Below are positions 15,474 through 24,226 of a stretch of DNA of 64,000 nucleotides, one piece after another; the first letter of the stretch is position 1; every line of letters starts with the position of its first letter. The stretch spans positions 62,001 to 126,000 of the forward strand of contig NZ_DASZBU010000015.1 in the NCBI RefSeq assembly GCF_035943815.1, given 5' to 3'. Both the position numbers and the translations under genes were made by a program. This DNA is from Frateuria_A sp035943815. GTDB lineage: Bacteria; Pseudomonadota; Gammaproteobacteria; Xanthomonadales; Rhodanobacteraceae. A model generated the notes under the pieces. It ran no database searches and was not told the DNA's origin. It was given only the letters and a program-made list of their open reading frames with translations.

Positions 15474-16427
15474 TCAGTGCACGTAGTTGATGGCGATCGC
15501 CGGCGTGACCGAGCGGGTGACGTTGTGCCCGCCGGGAATCACGCGCACGCCCAGCAGCACGCCGACGTTGGCGTTGAAGTTGTATTCCACCGCGGGCGCG
15601 AAGCCGAAGGCCTCGCTGCGGCCGGAGCTCGCGTGCACCGGTGTCGCCGGCAGGCCGAGCGGGTCGTCGTAACCGGTCACGCGGGTGGCGGAGCTGCGGC
15701 TCCAGGTGAGATCGAGCGCGAGCACCCAGCGGCGGGTGAGGCTGTATTCGAACGCCGTGGCGACGTAGAAAGCGTCGCCCGGCGTGGCGCGGCCGTGGAA
15801 GGTCGGGCCGGTGCCGTACACGCTCACGCCCTCGACGTCGGCGTGGCGCGCGAAGGTCCAGGTGGCGTTGAAGCGCATGCGCAGGATGCGGCCGTTGGGC
15901 ATCCAGAAGTAGCTCTGCGCGTTCAGCCCCAGGGTAGTCGCCCAGGCGCCGCCGCCCATGCCGTCGGCCGGGCGCGCCAGGCGCTCGTAGCGGCCGGTGG
16001 GCACGGCTTCCTGCAGCATGATGGCGAGCGTGGGGAACCAGCTGCCCTCGTGGAAACGGGTGAGCCGGTACTGCGCCTGCAGGATCTGGTCGCCGGCGCC
16101 GATGCCGGAACTGTTCGGTCCGTGGTGCATGGCGTTGTAGCCGATGATCGGGATGGCGCCGACGGTGAGGTCGTCGGTCAGGCCGTAGAGCACGTAGGCG
16201 CGCGAGCCGAAGCCGTCGTTGCCGCGGGTCTGCACGTCGTAGACGTAGGGCTCGACGAGCACGTGGCCGCGCGGCAGCGTCTCGGCGGAGTTGGCGAGCA
16301 TGGGCCCGGTCCACCAGGCGTCGTCGCGCGACTGGCGCACGGCGTCCTGGGCGAACGCCGTGGCGGCGGCGAGCCAGGCGAACGCCCCCAGCCATCGCAG
16401 GAAGGATCGCGGCCGCCATAGCCGCAT
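15474..16427 (-). CDS. MetA-pathway-type outer-membrane protein
   Basis: ATG 16427 (MRLWRPRSFLRWLG) gives a clear signal peptide ending FAQ-DA; the longer frame to 16454 adds only nine residues. The 317-residue protein has alternating strands typical of a beta-barrel, with GLTDDLTVGAIPIIGY and the C-terminal run ending NYVH. It fits the phenol MetA degradation-type transporter family of outer-membrane proteins of unclear substrate. It is divergent from the MocR regulator, with a palindrome in the spacer, so MocR control is plausible. Confidence 0.65.
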   Translation of the reverse strand: MRLWRPRSFLRWLGAFAWLAAATAFAQDAVRQSRDDAWWTGPMLANSAETLPRGHVLVEPYVYDVQTRGNDGFGSRAYVLYGLTDDLTVGAIPIIGYNAMHHGPNSSGIGAGDQILQAQYRLTRFHEGSWFPTLAIMLQEAVPTGRYERLARPADGMGGGAWATTLGLNAQSYFWMPNGRILRMRFNATWTFARHADVEGVSVYGTGPTFHGRATPGDAFYVATAFEYSLTRRWVLALDLTWSRSSATRVTGYDDPLGLPATPVHASSGRSEAFGFAPAVEYNFNANVGVLLGVRVIPGGHNVTRSVTPAIAINYVH

Positions 16428-16500
16428 CCACTTCGCTTGCCCACCGCTCTCCACGCCCCGCCTCCGTCATGGCTCCGATGGGCGAAGCTTAGGCCGGCTA

Positions 16501-16529
16501 GTGGCTCGCACGAATAGCCACATGGCTAT
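16501..16529. promoter_or_regulatory. Candidate MocR operator
   Basis: GTGGCT at 16501-16506 and AGCCAC at 16516-16521 are complementary, and a second inverted repeat ATAGCC-ACAT-GGCTAT spans 16514-16529. The cluster lies between the divergent outer-membrane and regulator genes, just before the MocR start, where such regulators usually bind. Confidence 0.4.
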
Positions 16530-16560
16530 GATTCGGCATGACCACTTTGGGAAGCCCCGC

Positions 16561-18039
16561 ATGAAACGCGTATCCGCCAGCCTGCTGCCGCCGATCGCGC
16601 TCGATACGGAGGGCGGCGCACCGATCTACCGGCAGCTTTCGGACTGGTTCCGGCGCGCCATCGTCGAGGGCCAGCTGCGGCCCGGCGAGCGCGTGCCGTC
16701 CACGCGCGCGCTCGCCGGCGAGCTGAAGGTCTCGCGCCTGCCGGTGCTGAGCGCCTACGAGCAGCTGCACGCGGAGGGCTACCTGGAAACCTTCACCGGC
16801 GCCGGCACCTGCGTGGCCGGCGCGATCCCGCGGGAGGACGTGCCGACGCCGCCGCGCCGGCGCCGGGCCAGCGCGCCCGACCACGGCGATGCGCCCGCGC
16901 GCCGCGTGGCTGCTCGGGCGGCCGCCATGGCCGGGCCGGAGCAGACCTGGCTCGACAGCCAGGGCGCATTCCGCGTGGGGCTGCCGGCGCTGGATGCGTT
17001 CCCGCACGGCGTCTGGTCCCGCCTGGTCAGCCGCCATGCGCGCCAGACGGACGTGGGCGCGCTGGCCTACGGCGACGCGCTGGGCTACCTGCCGCTGCGC
17101 GAGGCCATCGCCGACTACCTGCGCACCGTGCGCGCGGTGCGGGCCGATGCCTCGCAGGTCATGATCACCACCGGCGCCCAGCATGGCCTGCAGTTGTGCG
17201 CCCACGTGCTGCTCGATCCCGGCGACCGCGTGTGGATGGAGGAGCCGGGCTACCCCGGCGCCCACCAGGCGCTGGCCACGGTAGGCGCGCAGGCGGTGCT
17301 GGTGCCGGTGGACGCGGACGGCCTGGACGTGGCCGAGGGCGTGCGCCGCGGGCCGGATGCGCGGATGGTCTACATCACGCCCTCGCACCAGTTCCCGCTG
17401 GGCGTGACGATGAGTGCCGCGCGGCGCATGCAGTTGCTGCAGTGGGCCTCGCGCGAGGGACGCTGGATCGTCGAGGACGACTACGACGGCGAGTATCGCT
17501 TCGGCGGCAAGCCGGTCACTTCGCTGCAAGGGCTGGATACCGATGCGCGGGTGATCTACGTGGGCACCTTCAGCAAGGTGATGTTCCCTGCCCTGCGGCT
17601 GGGCTACCTGGTGGTGCCGCGGGATCTGGCGGACGCCTTCCGCGCCGCGCGCGACGCGCTGGACACCTGCTCGCCGACCTTGCCGCAGCGCGCGATGACC
17701 GACTTCATCCGCGAGGGGCACTTTGCGCGGCACATCCGGCGCATGCGCGTGCTGTACGCGGCGCGGCGCGCGGCGCTGCTGGAGGCCATCGGGCGGCACC
17801 TGCCGGGCAGGCTGCAGGTGGTGGGGGCGGAGGCGGGCATGCAACTGGCGGGGCTGCTGCCCGAAGGCGTCGACGACGTCGCGCTCTCGCGCCGCGCCGC
17901 GCTGGCCGGCGTTTCCGTCAGGCCGCTATCGCAGTGCTATCGCGGGCCGGTGCACGCAAGCGGGTTGATCCTGGGTTACGGAGGCGTCGACGAACGGGCC
18001 ATCGAGGAAGGCGTCCGCCGCCTCGCGCGTTCCCTGTAA
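16561..18039 (+). CDS. MocR/PdxR-type regulator with aminotransferase domain
   Basis: The 492-residue protein has a GntR-type winged helix (residues about 15-85, including IYRQLSDWFRRAIVEGQLRPG) and a class I aminotransferase-like domain with the pyridoxal phosphate lysine in YVGTFSKVMFP. It also has the EDDYDGEYRF block near the middle. ATG 16561 follows GGGAAG with 6-7 nt spacing; upstream ATGs fall in the candidate operator. MocR proteins sense pyridoxal phosphate or amino compounds and control neighbours. Target not known; the divergent outer-membrane gene is the obvious candidate. Confidence 0.85.
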   Translation: MKRVSASLLPPIALDTEGGAPIYRQLSDWFRRAIVEGQLRPGERVPSTRALAGELKVSRLPVLSAYEQLHAEGYLETFTGAGTCVAGAIPREDVPTPPRRRRASAPDHGDAPARRVAARAAAMAGPEQTWLDSQGAFRVGLPALDAFPHGVWSRLVSRHARQTDVGALAYGDALGYLPLREAIADYLRTVRAVRADASQVMITTGAQHGLQLCAHVLLDPGDRVWMEEPGYPGAHQALATVGAQAVLVPVDADGLDVAEGVRRGPDARMVYITPSHQFPLGVTMSAARRMQLLQWASREGRWIVEDDYDGEYRFGGKPVTSLQGLDTDARVIYVGTFSKVMFPALRLGYLVVPRDLADAFRAARDALDTCSPTLPQRAMTDFIREGHFARHIRRMRVLYAARRAALLEAIGRHLPGRLQVVGAEAGMQLAGLLPEGVDDVALSRRAALAGVSVRPLSQCYRGPVHASGLILGYGGVDERAIEEGVRRLARSL

Positions 18040-18069
18040 TGGCCCGGGCGCCGCACGACCGACGCGGGA

Positions 18070-18429
18070 TCAACCGCCCGGCGGATGGGGCGGCGGCTGC
18101 CGCGGCGAATCCCCCTGGGCACCCGCGGCCGGTGCGCCGCCCTTTATCGCCGCCTTGGCGGCGGCGAATTCCTGCGGGTCCAGGTAGCCGTCCTGGTTGA
18201 GGTCGTAGCTGGAGAAACGGCTGCGCAGCAGCGTCATGCTCTTGGGAATCTCGGAGCGGGAGAGGTGGCCGTCGTGGTTCGCATCCAGGCTCTGGAAGGA
18301 TGCGTCCGTCGTGTCGCCGACCGCGGACTGCGCCGCGAGCGGCATTGCCACCGCGCCGAACAACGCCAGCGCGAGCGCGCCACCCGCGGCCTTGGAAATC
18401 GTCTGGATAGTCACGGCTTCACTCCTCAT
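18070..18429 (-). CDS. Exported EF-hand protein
   Basis: The 119-residue protein has an N-terminal hydrophobic signal (GALALALFGAVAMPLAAQ) and two EF-hand calcium loops, DANHDGHLSRSE and DLNQDGYLDPQE, with all acidic ligand positions in place. The C-terminus is rich in Pro and Gly. It probably binds calcium in the periplasm. It is convergent with the MocR gene and followed by no clear terminator. Confidence 0.85.
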   Translation of the reverse strand: MRSEAVTIQTISKAAGGALALALFGAVAMPLAAQSAVGDTTDASFQSLDANHDGHLSRSEIPKSMTLLRSRFSSYDLNQDGYLDPQEFAAAKAAIKGGAPAAGAQGDSPRQPPPHPPGG

Positions 18430-18529
18430 GAGCTCGAAGGATGCGCCGCCGCTTGCGGCAGCGCCCGCCGACTCTGCGCGGCCGTGGGTTAAGCCGGGCT
18501 CAAGCCGCCGTGTCCGGCCGTGATGACGT

Positions 18530-19453
18530 TCAGGCCACGCCGAAGGGCAGGTTCGCGGAGGCCACCACCCGTTCGCCCACCGTTTCGTCCTGCGCGAAAG
18601 CGAGCACGGCCTCGATCACCTGTGGCGCGTCGAGCACGCGGTGGTGGCCCAGCCCCTGGGTGGTGAGCAGGCGTGCGCCGGGCCAGTGGCGGGCATAGCG
18701 CTCGCCTTCGTCCCACGGCACCTCGTCATCGTCCAGGTCGTGCACGATCAGGCCGGGCTGGCCGAGCGCGGCGACGTGCCGGTGCATCTGCAGGTCATGG
18801 ACGCTGAGGCCGGTACGCCGGACCAGCCACGCATAGAACGGCTGGCGCAGGTGCTCGCCCAGGCGCACGAAGCGGAAGTAGCGGGTGGCGGCGGCGTCCA
18901 TGTCGGCGGCCGGCGCGATCAGCACCAGCCGCCGCGCTTGCCACTGCTCGCCCTGCGCCAGCGCGAGCGCGGCGCCGCCGAGCGAGTGGGCGATCGCCAG
19001 TTCCGCGTTGCCGTAATGGCTTCCCACCGCGCGCAAGGTGTCGGCGAATTCGGGCAGCGAGCAGTAGCGGCCGCTGCTCAGGCCATGGCCGGGCTGGTCG
19101 AAGCACACCACCGCGTAGCCCAGCGCACGCAGCCTGGCCACCCAGGGCAGGAAGCGCAGGCCGAAACTGGACCAGCCGTGCACCAGCAGCGCGTACGGCT
19201 GCGTGGACGGGTCGCCCCAGACGTAGGTGGCGATGGTCTCGCCGTCGAGCGCCAGGGTTTCGCGGCGCATGGCCGCATCCGGCTGCACCGCGCGTGCACG
19301 GGCGCGGCTGCTGGCGAATGGCGTGGCGAACAGGCGCGCGGCACGGTCGGCCGTGCGCCGTGGCGCGAGCCGGCCGCCCAGCGCAAAGCTCGTGCGTACG
19401 GTGGCGAGCCTGAAGCGGGCGACGAGGCCGGGGCGGCGCATCACGGTGGACAT
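18530..19453 (-). CDS. Alpha/beta hydrolase
   Basis: ATG 19453 (MSTVMRRPGLVARFRL) has GAGGAG 6 nt upstream. The 307-residue protein has the alpha/beta-hydrolase fold: LLVHGWSSFG (oxyanion region), nucleophile Ser in AHSLGGAA, an aspartate near VHDLDDDEVPW and His in GLGHHRVL. Substrate unknown; probably an esterase. It follows the tetR gene by 27 bp on the same strand, so the two form an operon. Confidence 0.85.
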   Translation of the reverse strand: MSTVMRRPGLVARFRLATVRTSFALGGRLAPRRTADRAARLFATPFASSRARARAVQPDAAMRRETLALDGETIATYVWGDPSTQPYALLVHGWSSFGLRFLPWVARLRALGYAVVCFDQPGHGLSSGRYCSLPEFADTLRAVGSHYGNAELAIAHSLGGAALALAQGEQWQARRLVLIAPAADMDAAATRYFRFVRLGEHLRQPFYAWLVRRTGLSVHDLQMHRHVAALGQPGLIVHDLDDDEVPWDEGERYARHWPGARLLTTQGLGHHRVLDAPQVIEAVLAFAQDETVGERVVASANLPFGVA

Positions 19454-19480
19454 GATCGACTCCTCTGGGCTTGCCAACGG

Positions 19481-20083
19481 CTAGGCTTGCCAACTGCGCC
19501 ACAGGCGCTCGAAGGCGGCGGACAAGCGCTGGCTGGCCTGCGCGAAGCCGAACAGGCCCGCGTCGTGGTGCAGGCCGAGCATCAGCGCATAGATTTCGAA
19601 GGCGAGCTGGGGCGCATCGGTATCGGCGCGCAGGTGGCCTTCGGCGGCGGCCTGGCCGACGCTCTTTTCCAGCTCGCCGCGCCAGCCCGCCTGCTGCGCC
19701 ACCACGGCGTCATGCAGCGGGCCTTCGCGGCCGTCGTACTCGCCGGCGGCGGTGAGCAGCACGCAACCGCTCTGGTGCTCGCGGCCCCACTCGCTCCACT
19801 GCGCGACGATCGCGCGCAGGCGCGGCAGGCCGCGCGGAGCTGACAGGGCCGGCACCAGCACGCGCTCCATGAAGCGGCGGGCGGCCGCATCCAGCACGGC
19901 CAGCTGCAGGTCTTCGCGCGAGCCGAAGTGCGCGAACACGCCGCTCTTGGACATGCCCACGTCGGCGGCCAGCGTGCCGATCGACAGGCCCTCGAGGCCG
20001 CCCACGCGGGCGAGTTCGTAGGCGTGTTCGAGGATGAGTTCGCGGGTGGCCAGGCGCTTGGGTGGCGGGGTGGCGGTGGTCAT
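19481..20083 (-). CDS. TetR-family repressor
   Basis: The 200-residue protein has an N-terminal TetR helix-turn-helix (about residues 10-57, IGTLAADVGMSKSGVFAHFGSREDL) and a helical ligand domain. It lies upstream of the hydrolase gene on the same strand and divergent from the M48 peptidase gene. A short palindrome just upstream is a likely self-operator. The ligand is unknown, but the hydrolase is probably its target. Confidence 0.9.
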   Translation of the reverse strand: MTTATPPPKRLATRELILEHAYELARVGGLEGLSIGTLAADVGMSKSGVFAHFGSREDLQLAVLDAAARRFMERVLVPALSAPRGLPRLRAIVAQWSEWGREHQSGCVLLTAAGEYDGREGPLHDAVVAQQAGWRGELEKSVGQAAAEGHLRADTDAPQLAFEIYALMLGLHHDAGLFGFAQASQRLSAAFERLWRSWQA

Positions 20084-20090
20084 GCACGAA

Positions 20091-20115
20091 AAATAGCACG
20101 ATCGTTCGTTCTTTG
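20091..20115. promoter_or_regulatory. Candidate TetR operator
   Basis: The sequence ATAGCACGATCGTTCGTTCT contains the palindrome ACGATCGT with flanking A/T, typical of TetR sites. It lies 8-32 nt upstream of the tetR start, within the 102-bp space shared with the divergent M48 gene. Confidence 0.45.
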
Positions 20116-20185
20116 CAGGGTTTCATCCGCCCTGCCCGCCCGCGGAGGCTATGCTCGGATGCTGCCCGCCATGGAGGAAACGACC

Positions 20186-20983
20186 ATGAAATCCCGCATG
20201 CTGACCGCCGCGGTCGCCGCGGCCCTGCTCGCCGGCTGCGCCACCTCGCCCACCGGCCGCTCGCAACTGATGATGGTGTCCGACTCGCAGATGAGCCAGA
20301 TGGGCCTGGCCTCGTTCAACCAGATGCGCCAGCAGGGCAAGTTCGCCAATGCGCCGCAGGAGCGCGCCTACGCCACCTGCGTCGCCAACGCGCTGGTCGC
20401 GGTGCTGCCGCCGCCCTGGAACACGCAGCAGTGGGAGGTGCAGATCATCGATGACAAGACGGCCAACGCCTTCGCCCTGCCCGGCGGGCGCATCGGCGTG
20501 AACCAGGGCATGTTCAAGGTCGCCTCCGACCAGGACCAGCTCGCCGTGGTGCTGGGGCACGAGCTCTCGCATGTGGTCGCGCGGCACGGCGCCGAACGCG
20601 TGTCGGACAACATGGCCACGCAGGCGGCGGTGGCGGCCGGCTCGATCTACGCCGGCAGTCGCGGCAGCGATGCCGGCAACGTGGCGGCGCTGCTCGGCGC
20701 CGGCGCGGCGGTGGGCATCCTGCTGCCGTTCTCGCGCACGCAGGAGGCCGAGGCCGACACGCTGGGCCAGCGCTACATGGCCAAGGCCGGCTTCGACCCG
20801 CGCGCGGCGGTGACACTGTGGGACAAGATGGAAAAACAGGGCAGCGGCGGCACGCCGACCTTCCTCTCCACCCACCCCGCGCCGAACAAGCGCGCGCAGG
20901 TGCTGGGGCAGCAGGCGCAGCAATTGCTGCCGGTGTACGAACAGGCGCGGGCGAGCGGCCACGACCCGGCCTGCCGGCTGTGA
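20186..20983 (+). CDS. M48-family metallopeptidase lipoprotein
   Basis: ATG 20186 follows GGAGG with 7-8 nt spacing. The 265-residue protein has a lipobox (LLAGC), so it is probably a lipoprotein, and the zinc motif HELSHVVARH with the downstream EAEAD glutamate motif. This is the M48C/LoiP-like layout of periplasmic proteases involved in outer-membrane quality control. The C-terminal STHPAPNKRA segment is also typical. Confidence 0.9.
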   Translation: MKSRMLTAAVAAALLAGCATSPTGRSQLMMVSDSQMSQMGLASFNQMRQQGKFANAPQERAYATCVANALVAVLPPPWNTQQWEVQIIDDKTANAFALPGGRIGVNQGMFKVASDQDQLAVVLGHELSHVVARHGAERVSDNMATQAAVAAGSIYAGSRGSDAGNVAALLGAGAAVGILLPFSRTQEAEADTLGQRYMAKAGFDPRAAVTLWDKMEKQGSGGTPTFLSTHPAPNKRAQVLGQQAQQLLPVYEQARASGHDPACRL

Positions 20984-21250
20984 GCCGCTGAATAGGCAAC
21001 AACTTGCGACCGGGACGCCAGCTCCGCACGCTCGCCAGGGCCGGCGGACCGCGCTTGCTGCGCCGCAGAAACCTGACCGGCCCCGACGTACTAAACTAGC
21101 GGACTTAAATCCACCGCCCCGGCCCATGCCGGGGCTTTGACTTTCAAGCGTTTTCTGCCGGTTCGCAGGGCCGCGCTGGATCGGCCCGCCACCTTTCTGC
21201 GGGATGCCATCCCCCGTGGCATCCATCCATCTCGTGGAGTCATCGTTCCA

Positions 21251-22354
21251 ATGATCTTTGAAACCATCGCCAAGACGGGTCACGAAGAAGTCGTCTTCTG
21301 CCACAACAAGGACGCCGGCCTGAAGGCCATCATCGCGATCCACAACACGGTGCTGGGCCCGGCGCTCGGTGGCCTGCGCATGTGGCCGTACAAGACCGAG
21401 CAGGACGCGGTCAACGACGTGCTGCGCCTGTCGCGCGGCATGACCTACAAGAACGCCGTGGCCGGCCTGAACCTGGGCGGCGGCAAGGCGGTGATCATCG
21501 GCGATCCGTCCAAGGACAAGTCCGAGGCGCTGTTCCGTGCATTCGGCCGTTTCGTCAACTCGCTCAACGGCCGCTACATCACGGCCGAAGACGTGGGCAT
21601 CGACGTCAACGACATGGAATACGTGTTCCGCGAGACCGAGTACGTGACCGGCGTGCACCAGGTGCACGGCGGTTCGGGCGACCCCTCGCCGTTCACCGCC
21701 TACGGCACGCTGCAGGGCCTGATGGCCGCGCTGAACTTCAAGCATGGCAACGAGGACGTGGGCAAGTACAGCTACGCCGTCCAGGGCGCCGGCCACGTCG
21801 GCTCCGAGTTCATCAAGCTGCTGCGCGAGCAGGGCGCCAAGGTGTTCGTCACCGACATCAACAAGGATGCGGTGCAGCGCTGCGTCGACGAACTGGGCTG
21901 CGAGGCCGTGGGCCTGGACGAGATCTACGACGTCGACGCCGACGTGTACTCGCCCTGCGCGCTGGGCGGCACGCTCAACGAGCAGACCATCGACCGCATC
22001 AAGGCCAAGATCATCTGCGGCGCGGCCAACAACCAGCTGGCCACCGACGCCATCGGCGACGAGCTGAACCGCCGCGGCGTGCTGTACGCGCCGGACTATG
22101 CGGTCAACGCCGGCGGCGTGATGAACGTGTCGCTGGAAATCGACGGCTACAACCGCGAGCGCGCGATGCGCATGATGCGCACGATCTACTACAACCTGGG
22201 CCGTATCTTCGAGATCTCCAAGACGCAGAACGTGCCGACCTACAAGGCGGCCGACCGTCTTGCCGAGGAGCGCATCGAGTCCATCGGCCGCATCAAGCTG
22301 CCGCACATGGGCAACGGCGGCACGCGCTTCCAGGGGCGTATGCGGGGGCAGTAA
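21251..22354 (+). CDS. Leucine (branched-chain) dehydrogenase
   Basis: The 367-residue protein is a Glu/Leu/Phe/Val dehydrogenase. The substrate motif GGLRMW and the catalytic lysine at position 79 (LNLGGGKAVI) are present, and the Rossmann motif AVQGAGHVGSEF binds NAD+. It deaminates leucine, isoleucine and valine to 2-oxo acids, the first step toward the isovaleryl-CoA used by the liu genes. ATG 21251 is preceded by GGAG at somewhat long spacing; the frame also opens upstream but without a better start. A terminator follows directly. Confidence 0.9.
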   Translation: MIFETIAKTGHEEVVFCHNKDAGLKAIIAIHNTVLGPALGGLRMWPYKTEQDAVNDVLRLSRGMTYKNAVAGLNLGGGKAVIIGDPSKDKSEALFRAFGRFVNSLNGRYITAEDVGIDVNDMEYVFRETEYVTGVHQVHGGSGDPSPFTAYGTLQGLMAALNFKHGNEDVGKYSYAVQGAGHVGSEFIKLLREQGAKVFVTDINKDAVQRCVDELGCEAVGLDEIYDVDADVYSPCALGGTLNEQTIDRIKAKIICGAANNQLATDAIGDELNRRGVLYAPDYAVNAGGVMNVSLEIDGYNRERAMRMMRTIYYNLGRIFEISKTQNVPTYKAADRLAEERIESIGRIKLPHMGNGGTRFQGRMRGQ

Positions 22355-22373
22355 GGCTCGCCCTGGTTTGGGG

Positions 22374-22399
22374 AAAAAGCCGCCTTGGGGCGGCTTTTT
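22374..22399 (+). terminator. Rho-independent terminator
   Basis: AAAAAGCCGCC-TTGG-GGCGG followed by TTTTT, 19 nt after the dehydrogenase stop. Confidence 0.9.
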
Positions 22400-22414
22400 C
22401 TTTGGACCTTGCTT

Positions 22415-22523
22415 GAGCCCCTCTCCCCCTCGGCAGAGGGGTGGGGTGAGGGTGCGGTACTGCCGGGCATTCCGCTCCGCCCGCACCCTCACCCGCCTGT
22501 CGGCCCCTCTCCCGGAGGGAGAG
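22415..22523. repeat. C/T-rich inverted repeat pair
   Basis: CCCCTCTCCCCCTC with GGGGTGAGGGTGCGG on the left is mirrored by CGCACCCTCACCCG and CCCCTCTCCCGGAGGGAGAGG on the right. It is one of several related palindromes between genes in this window. Confidence 0.6.
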
Positions 22524-22551
22524 GAATTCGCCCATGAGGCTTGAGGCAGGC

Positions 22552-22643
22552 GCTTCGACTTCGCCCTGCGGGCTACGCTCAGCGCGAACGGCGCTTTTTC
22601 TCCGTTGACCCTGAGCGTAGGCGCGCAGCACCGGAGTCGAAGG
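22552..22643. repeat. Second palindromic repeat
   Basis: GCTTCGACTTCGCCCTGCGG on the left pairs in part with the right half that ends GGAGTCGAAGG; both halves contain forms of CTGAGCGTAG. It separates the leucine dehydrogenase and liuA units. Confidence 0.5.
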
Positions 22644-22712
22644 ACCGGAGGCCCTCACCAGCTCCAACACGCCGCGCGCTAAAATCCGTTTTCACACCCA
22701 AGGAGTTCCCGG

Positions 22713-23870
22713 ATGCGCCCGTTCCCGCTCGGAGAAGACATCGACCTGCTGCGCGAGAGCGTCCACGCCTTCGCGGAAAAGGAGATCGCCCCGCGCGCCG
22801 ACCGCATCGACCGCGAGAACCACTTTCCCGAAGACCTCTGGCGCAAGTTCGGCGAGATGGGCCTGCTCGGCATGACCATCCCGACCGAATACGGCGGCAC
22901 CGGCATGGGCTTCCTGGCGCACATGGTGGCGATGGAGGAGATCTCCCGCGCCTCCGGCTCGGTGGGCCTGTCCTACGGCGCGCACTCCAACCTGTGCGTG
23001 CAGAACATCTTCCACAACGGCAGCGAGGAACAGCGGCGCAAGTACATCCCCAAGCTGTGCTCGGGCGAGTACGTCGGCGCGCTGGCGATGAGCGAGCCGG
23101 GTGCCGGTTCCGACGTGGTCGGCTCGATGAGCTGCAAGGCCGAGCTGCAAGGGGACGTGTGGGTCGCCAACGGCTCGAAGATGTGGATCACCAACGGCCC
23201 CGACGCCGACGTGCTGCTGGTCTACATGCGCACCGCGCCGCGCGCCGCCGGCAGCCGCTGCATGACCGCCTTCATCGTCGAGAAGGGCATGAAGGGTTTC
23301 TCCACCGCGCAGAAGCTGGACAAGCTCGGCATGCGCGGCTCCAACACCTGCGAACTGGTGTTCGACAACTGCGAGATCCCCGCCGCGAACGTCGTCGGCG
23401 AGGTCAACGAAGGCGTGCGCGTGCTGATGAGCGGCCTGGATACCGAGCGCCTGGTGCTTTCCGGCGGCCCGCTCGGCCTGATGCAGGCGGCGCTGGACCT
23501 CACCCTGCCCTACGTGCGCGAGCGTAAGCAGTTCAACGCGCCGATCGGCACGTTCGGGATGATGCAGGCCAAGGTCGCCGACATGTACACCGCGCTGCAG
23601 TCCTCGCGCGGCTTCGCCTACCTGGTGGCGCAGCAGTTCGACGCCGGCATCAAGTCGCGCATCGATCCGGCCGCGTGCCTGCTCAATGCCTCCACCAATG
23701 CGGTGAAGGTGACGCTGGAGGCGATCCAGGCGCTGGGCGGCAACGGCTACATCAACGAGTTCCCGGCCGGCAGGCTGCTGCGGGACGCCAAGCTGTACGA
23801 GATCGGCGCGGGCACCAACGAGATCCGGCGCATGCTGATCGGGCGCGAACTGTTCCACGGCAAGGCGTGA
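22713..23870 (+). CDS. liuA: Isovaleryl-CoA dehydrogenase
   Basis: The 385-residue flavoprotein has the acyl-CoA dehydrogenase signature AMSEPGAGSDVVG and the C-terminal EIGAGTNEIRRMLIGRE. The catalytic glutamate lies in GLDTERLVLSGGP, the position particular to isovaleryl-CoA dehydrogenase, and the usual glutamate site near GGNGY is free. It oxidises isovaleryl-CoA to 3-methylcrotonyl-CoA. AAGGAG precedes the ATG. It forms its own unit with a terminator after it; liuB and liuC are several kilobases away. Confidence 0.92.
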   Translation: MRPFPLGEDIDLLRESVHAFAEKEIAPRADRIDRENHFPEDLWRKFGEMGLLGMTIPTEYGGTGMGFLAHMVAMEEISRASGSVGLSYGAHSNLCVQNIFHNGSEEQRRKYIPKLCSGEYVGALAMSEPGAGSDVVGSMSCKAELQGDVWVANGSKMWITNGPDADVLLVYMRTAPRAAGSRCMTAFIVEKGMKGFSTAQKLDKLGMRGSNTCELVFDNCEIPAANVVGEVNEGVRVLMSGLDTERLVLSGGPLGLMQAALDLTLPYVRERKQFNAPIGTFGMMQAKVADMYTALQSSRGFAYLVAQQFDAGIKSRIDPAACLLNASTNAVKVTLEAIQALGGNGYINEFPAGRLLRDAKLYEIGAGTNEIRRMLIGRELFHGKA

Positions 23871-23895
23871 GTGACCCACAAGGCGTTGTTCGGCG

Positions 23896-23920
23896 AAGGC
23901 CCGCTTCGGCGGGCCTTTTT
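23896..23920 (+). terminator. Rho-independent terminator
   Basis: GGCCCGC-TTC-GGCGGGCC followed by TTTTT, 26 nt after liuA. Confidence 0.9.
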
Positions 23921-23926
23921 GCGTCC

Positions 23927-24166
23927 GCCATCGGCAAAGCTGATGGAAGCCATCACGACACCGACATGCCGCTCGACCCTGGCGGCAGGCTGAGCGACCA
24001 GGACGCATGGGACGTGGCGATGTTCATGGACGCCCACGAGCGCCCGCAGGATCCCCGCTACACCGGCGATCTCGCCGCTACCCGCAAGGGCTTCCACGGC
24101 ACCTCCATGTCGCTCTACGGCCAGCGCGTCAATGGCCGCCTGCTCGGCTCGCAGCCCTCCAGATAG
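23927..24166 (+). pseudogene. C-terminal remnant of a c-type cytochrome
   Basis: The frame ending at TAG 24164 reads TDMPLDPGGRLSDQDAWDV and then a run ending in LYGQRVNGRLLG, like the end of TsdA-type thiosulfate dehydrogenases and related dihaem cytochromes (LSDQ-AWDVA motif). Neither CXXCH haem site is present. The fragment begins right after the liuA terminator and has no start signal, so it is a decayed 3' end. Confidence 0.6.
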
Positions 24167-24226
24167 CACGCGGGCCGCTCCTGCACCCGCGCATGTGCGC
24201 CAGGTGCAGGACGGCCCGCGCGGTGG

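Noticed and set aside
12437..15490. 1017-residue plus-strand frame
   Set aside because: It is antisense to icmF and the secreted protein gene; composition is typical of G/C-rich shadow frames.
20123..22492. 789-residue minus-strand frame
   Set aside because: Shadow of the M48 peptidase and leucine dehydrogenase genes.
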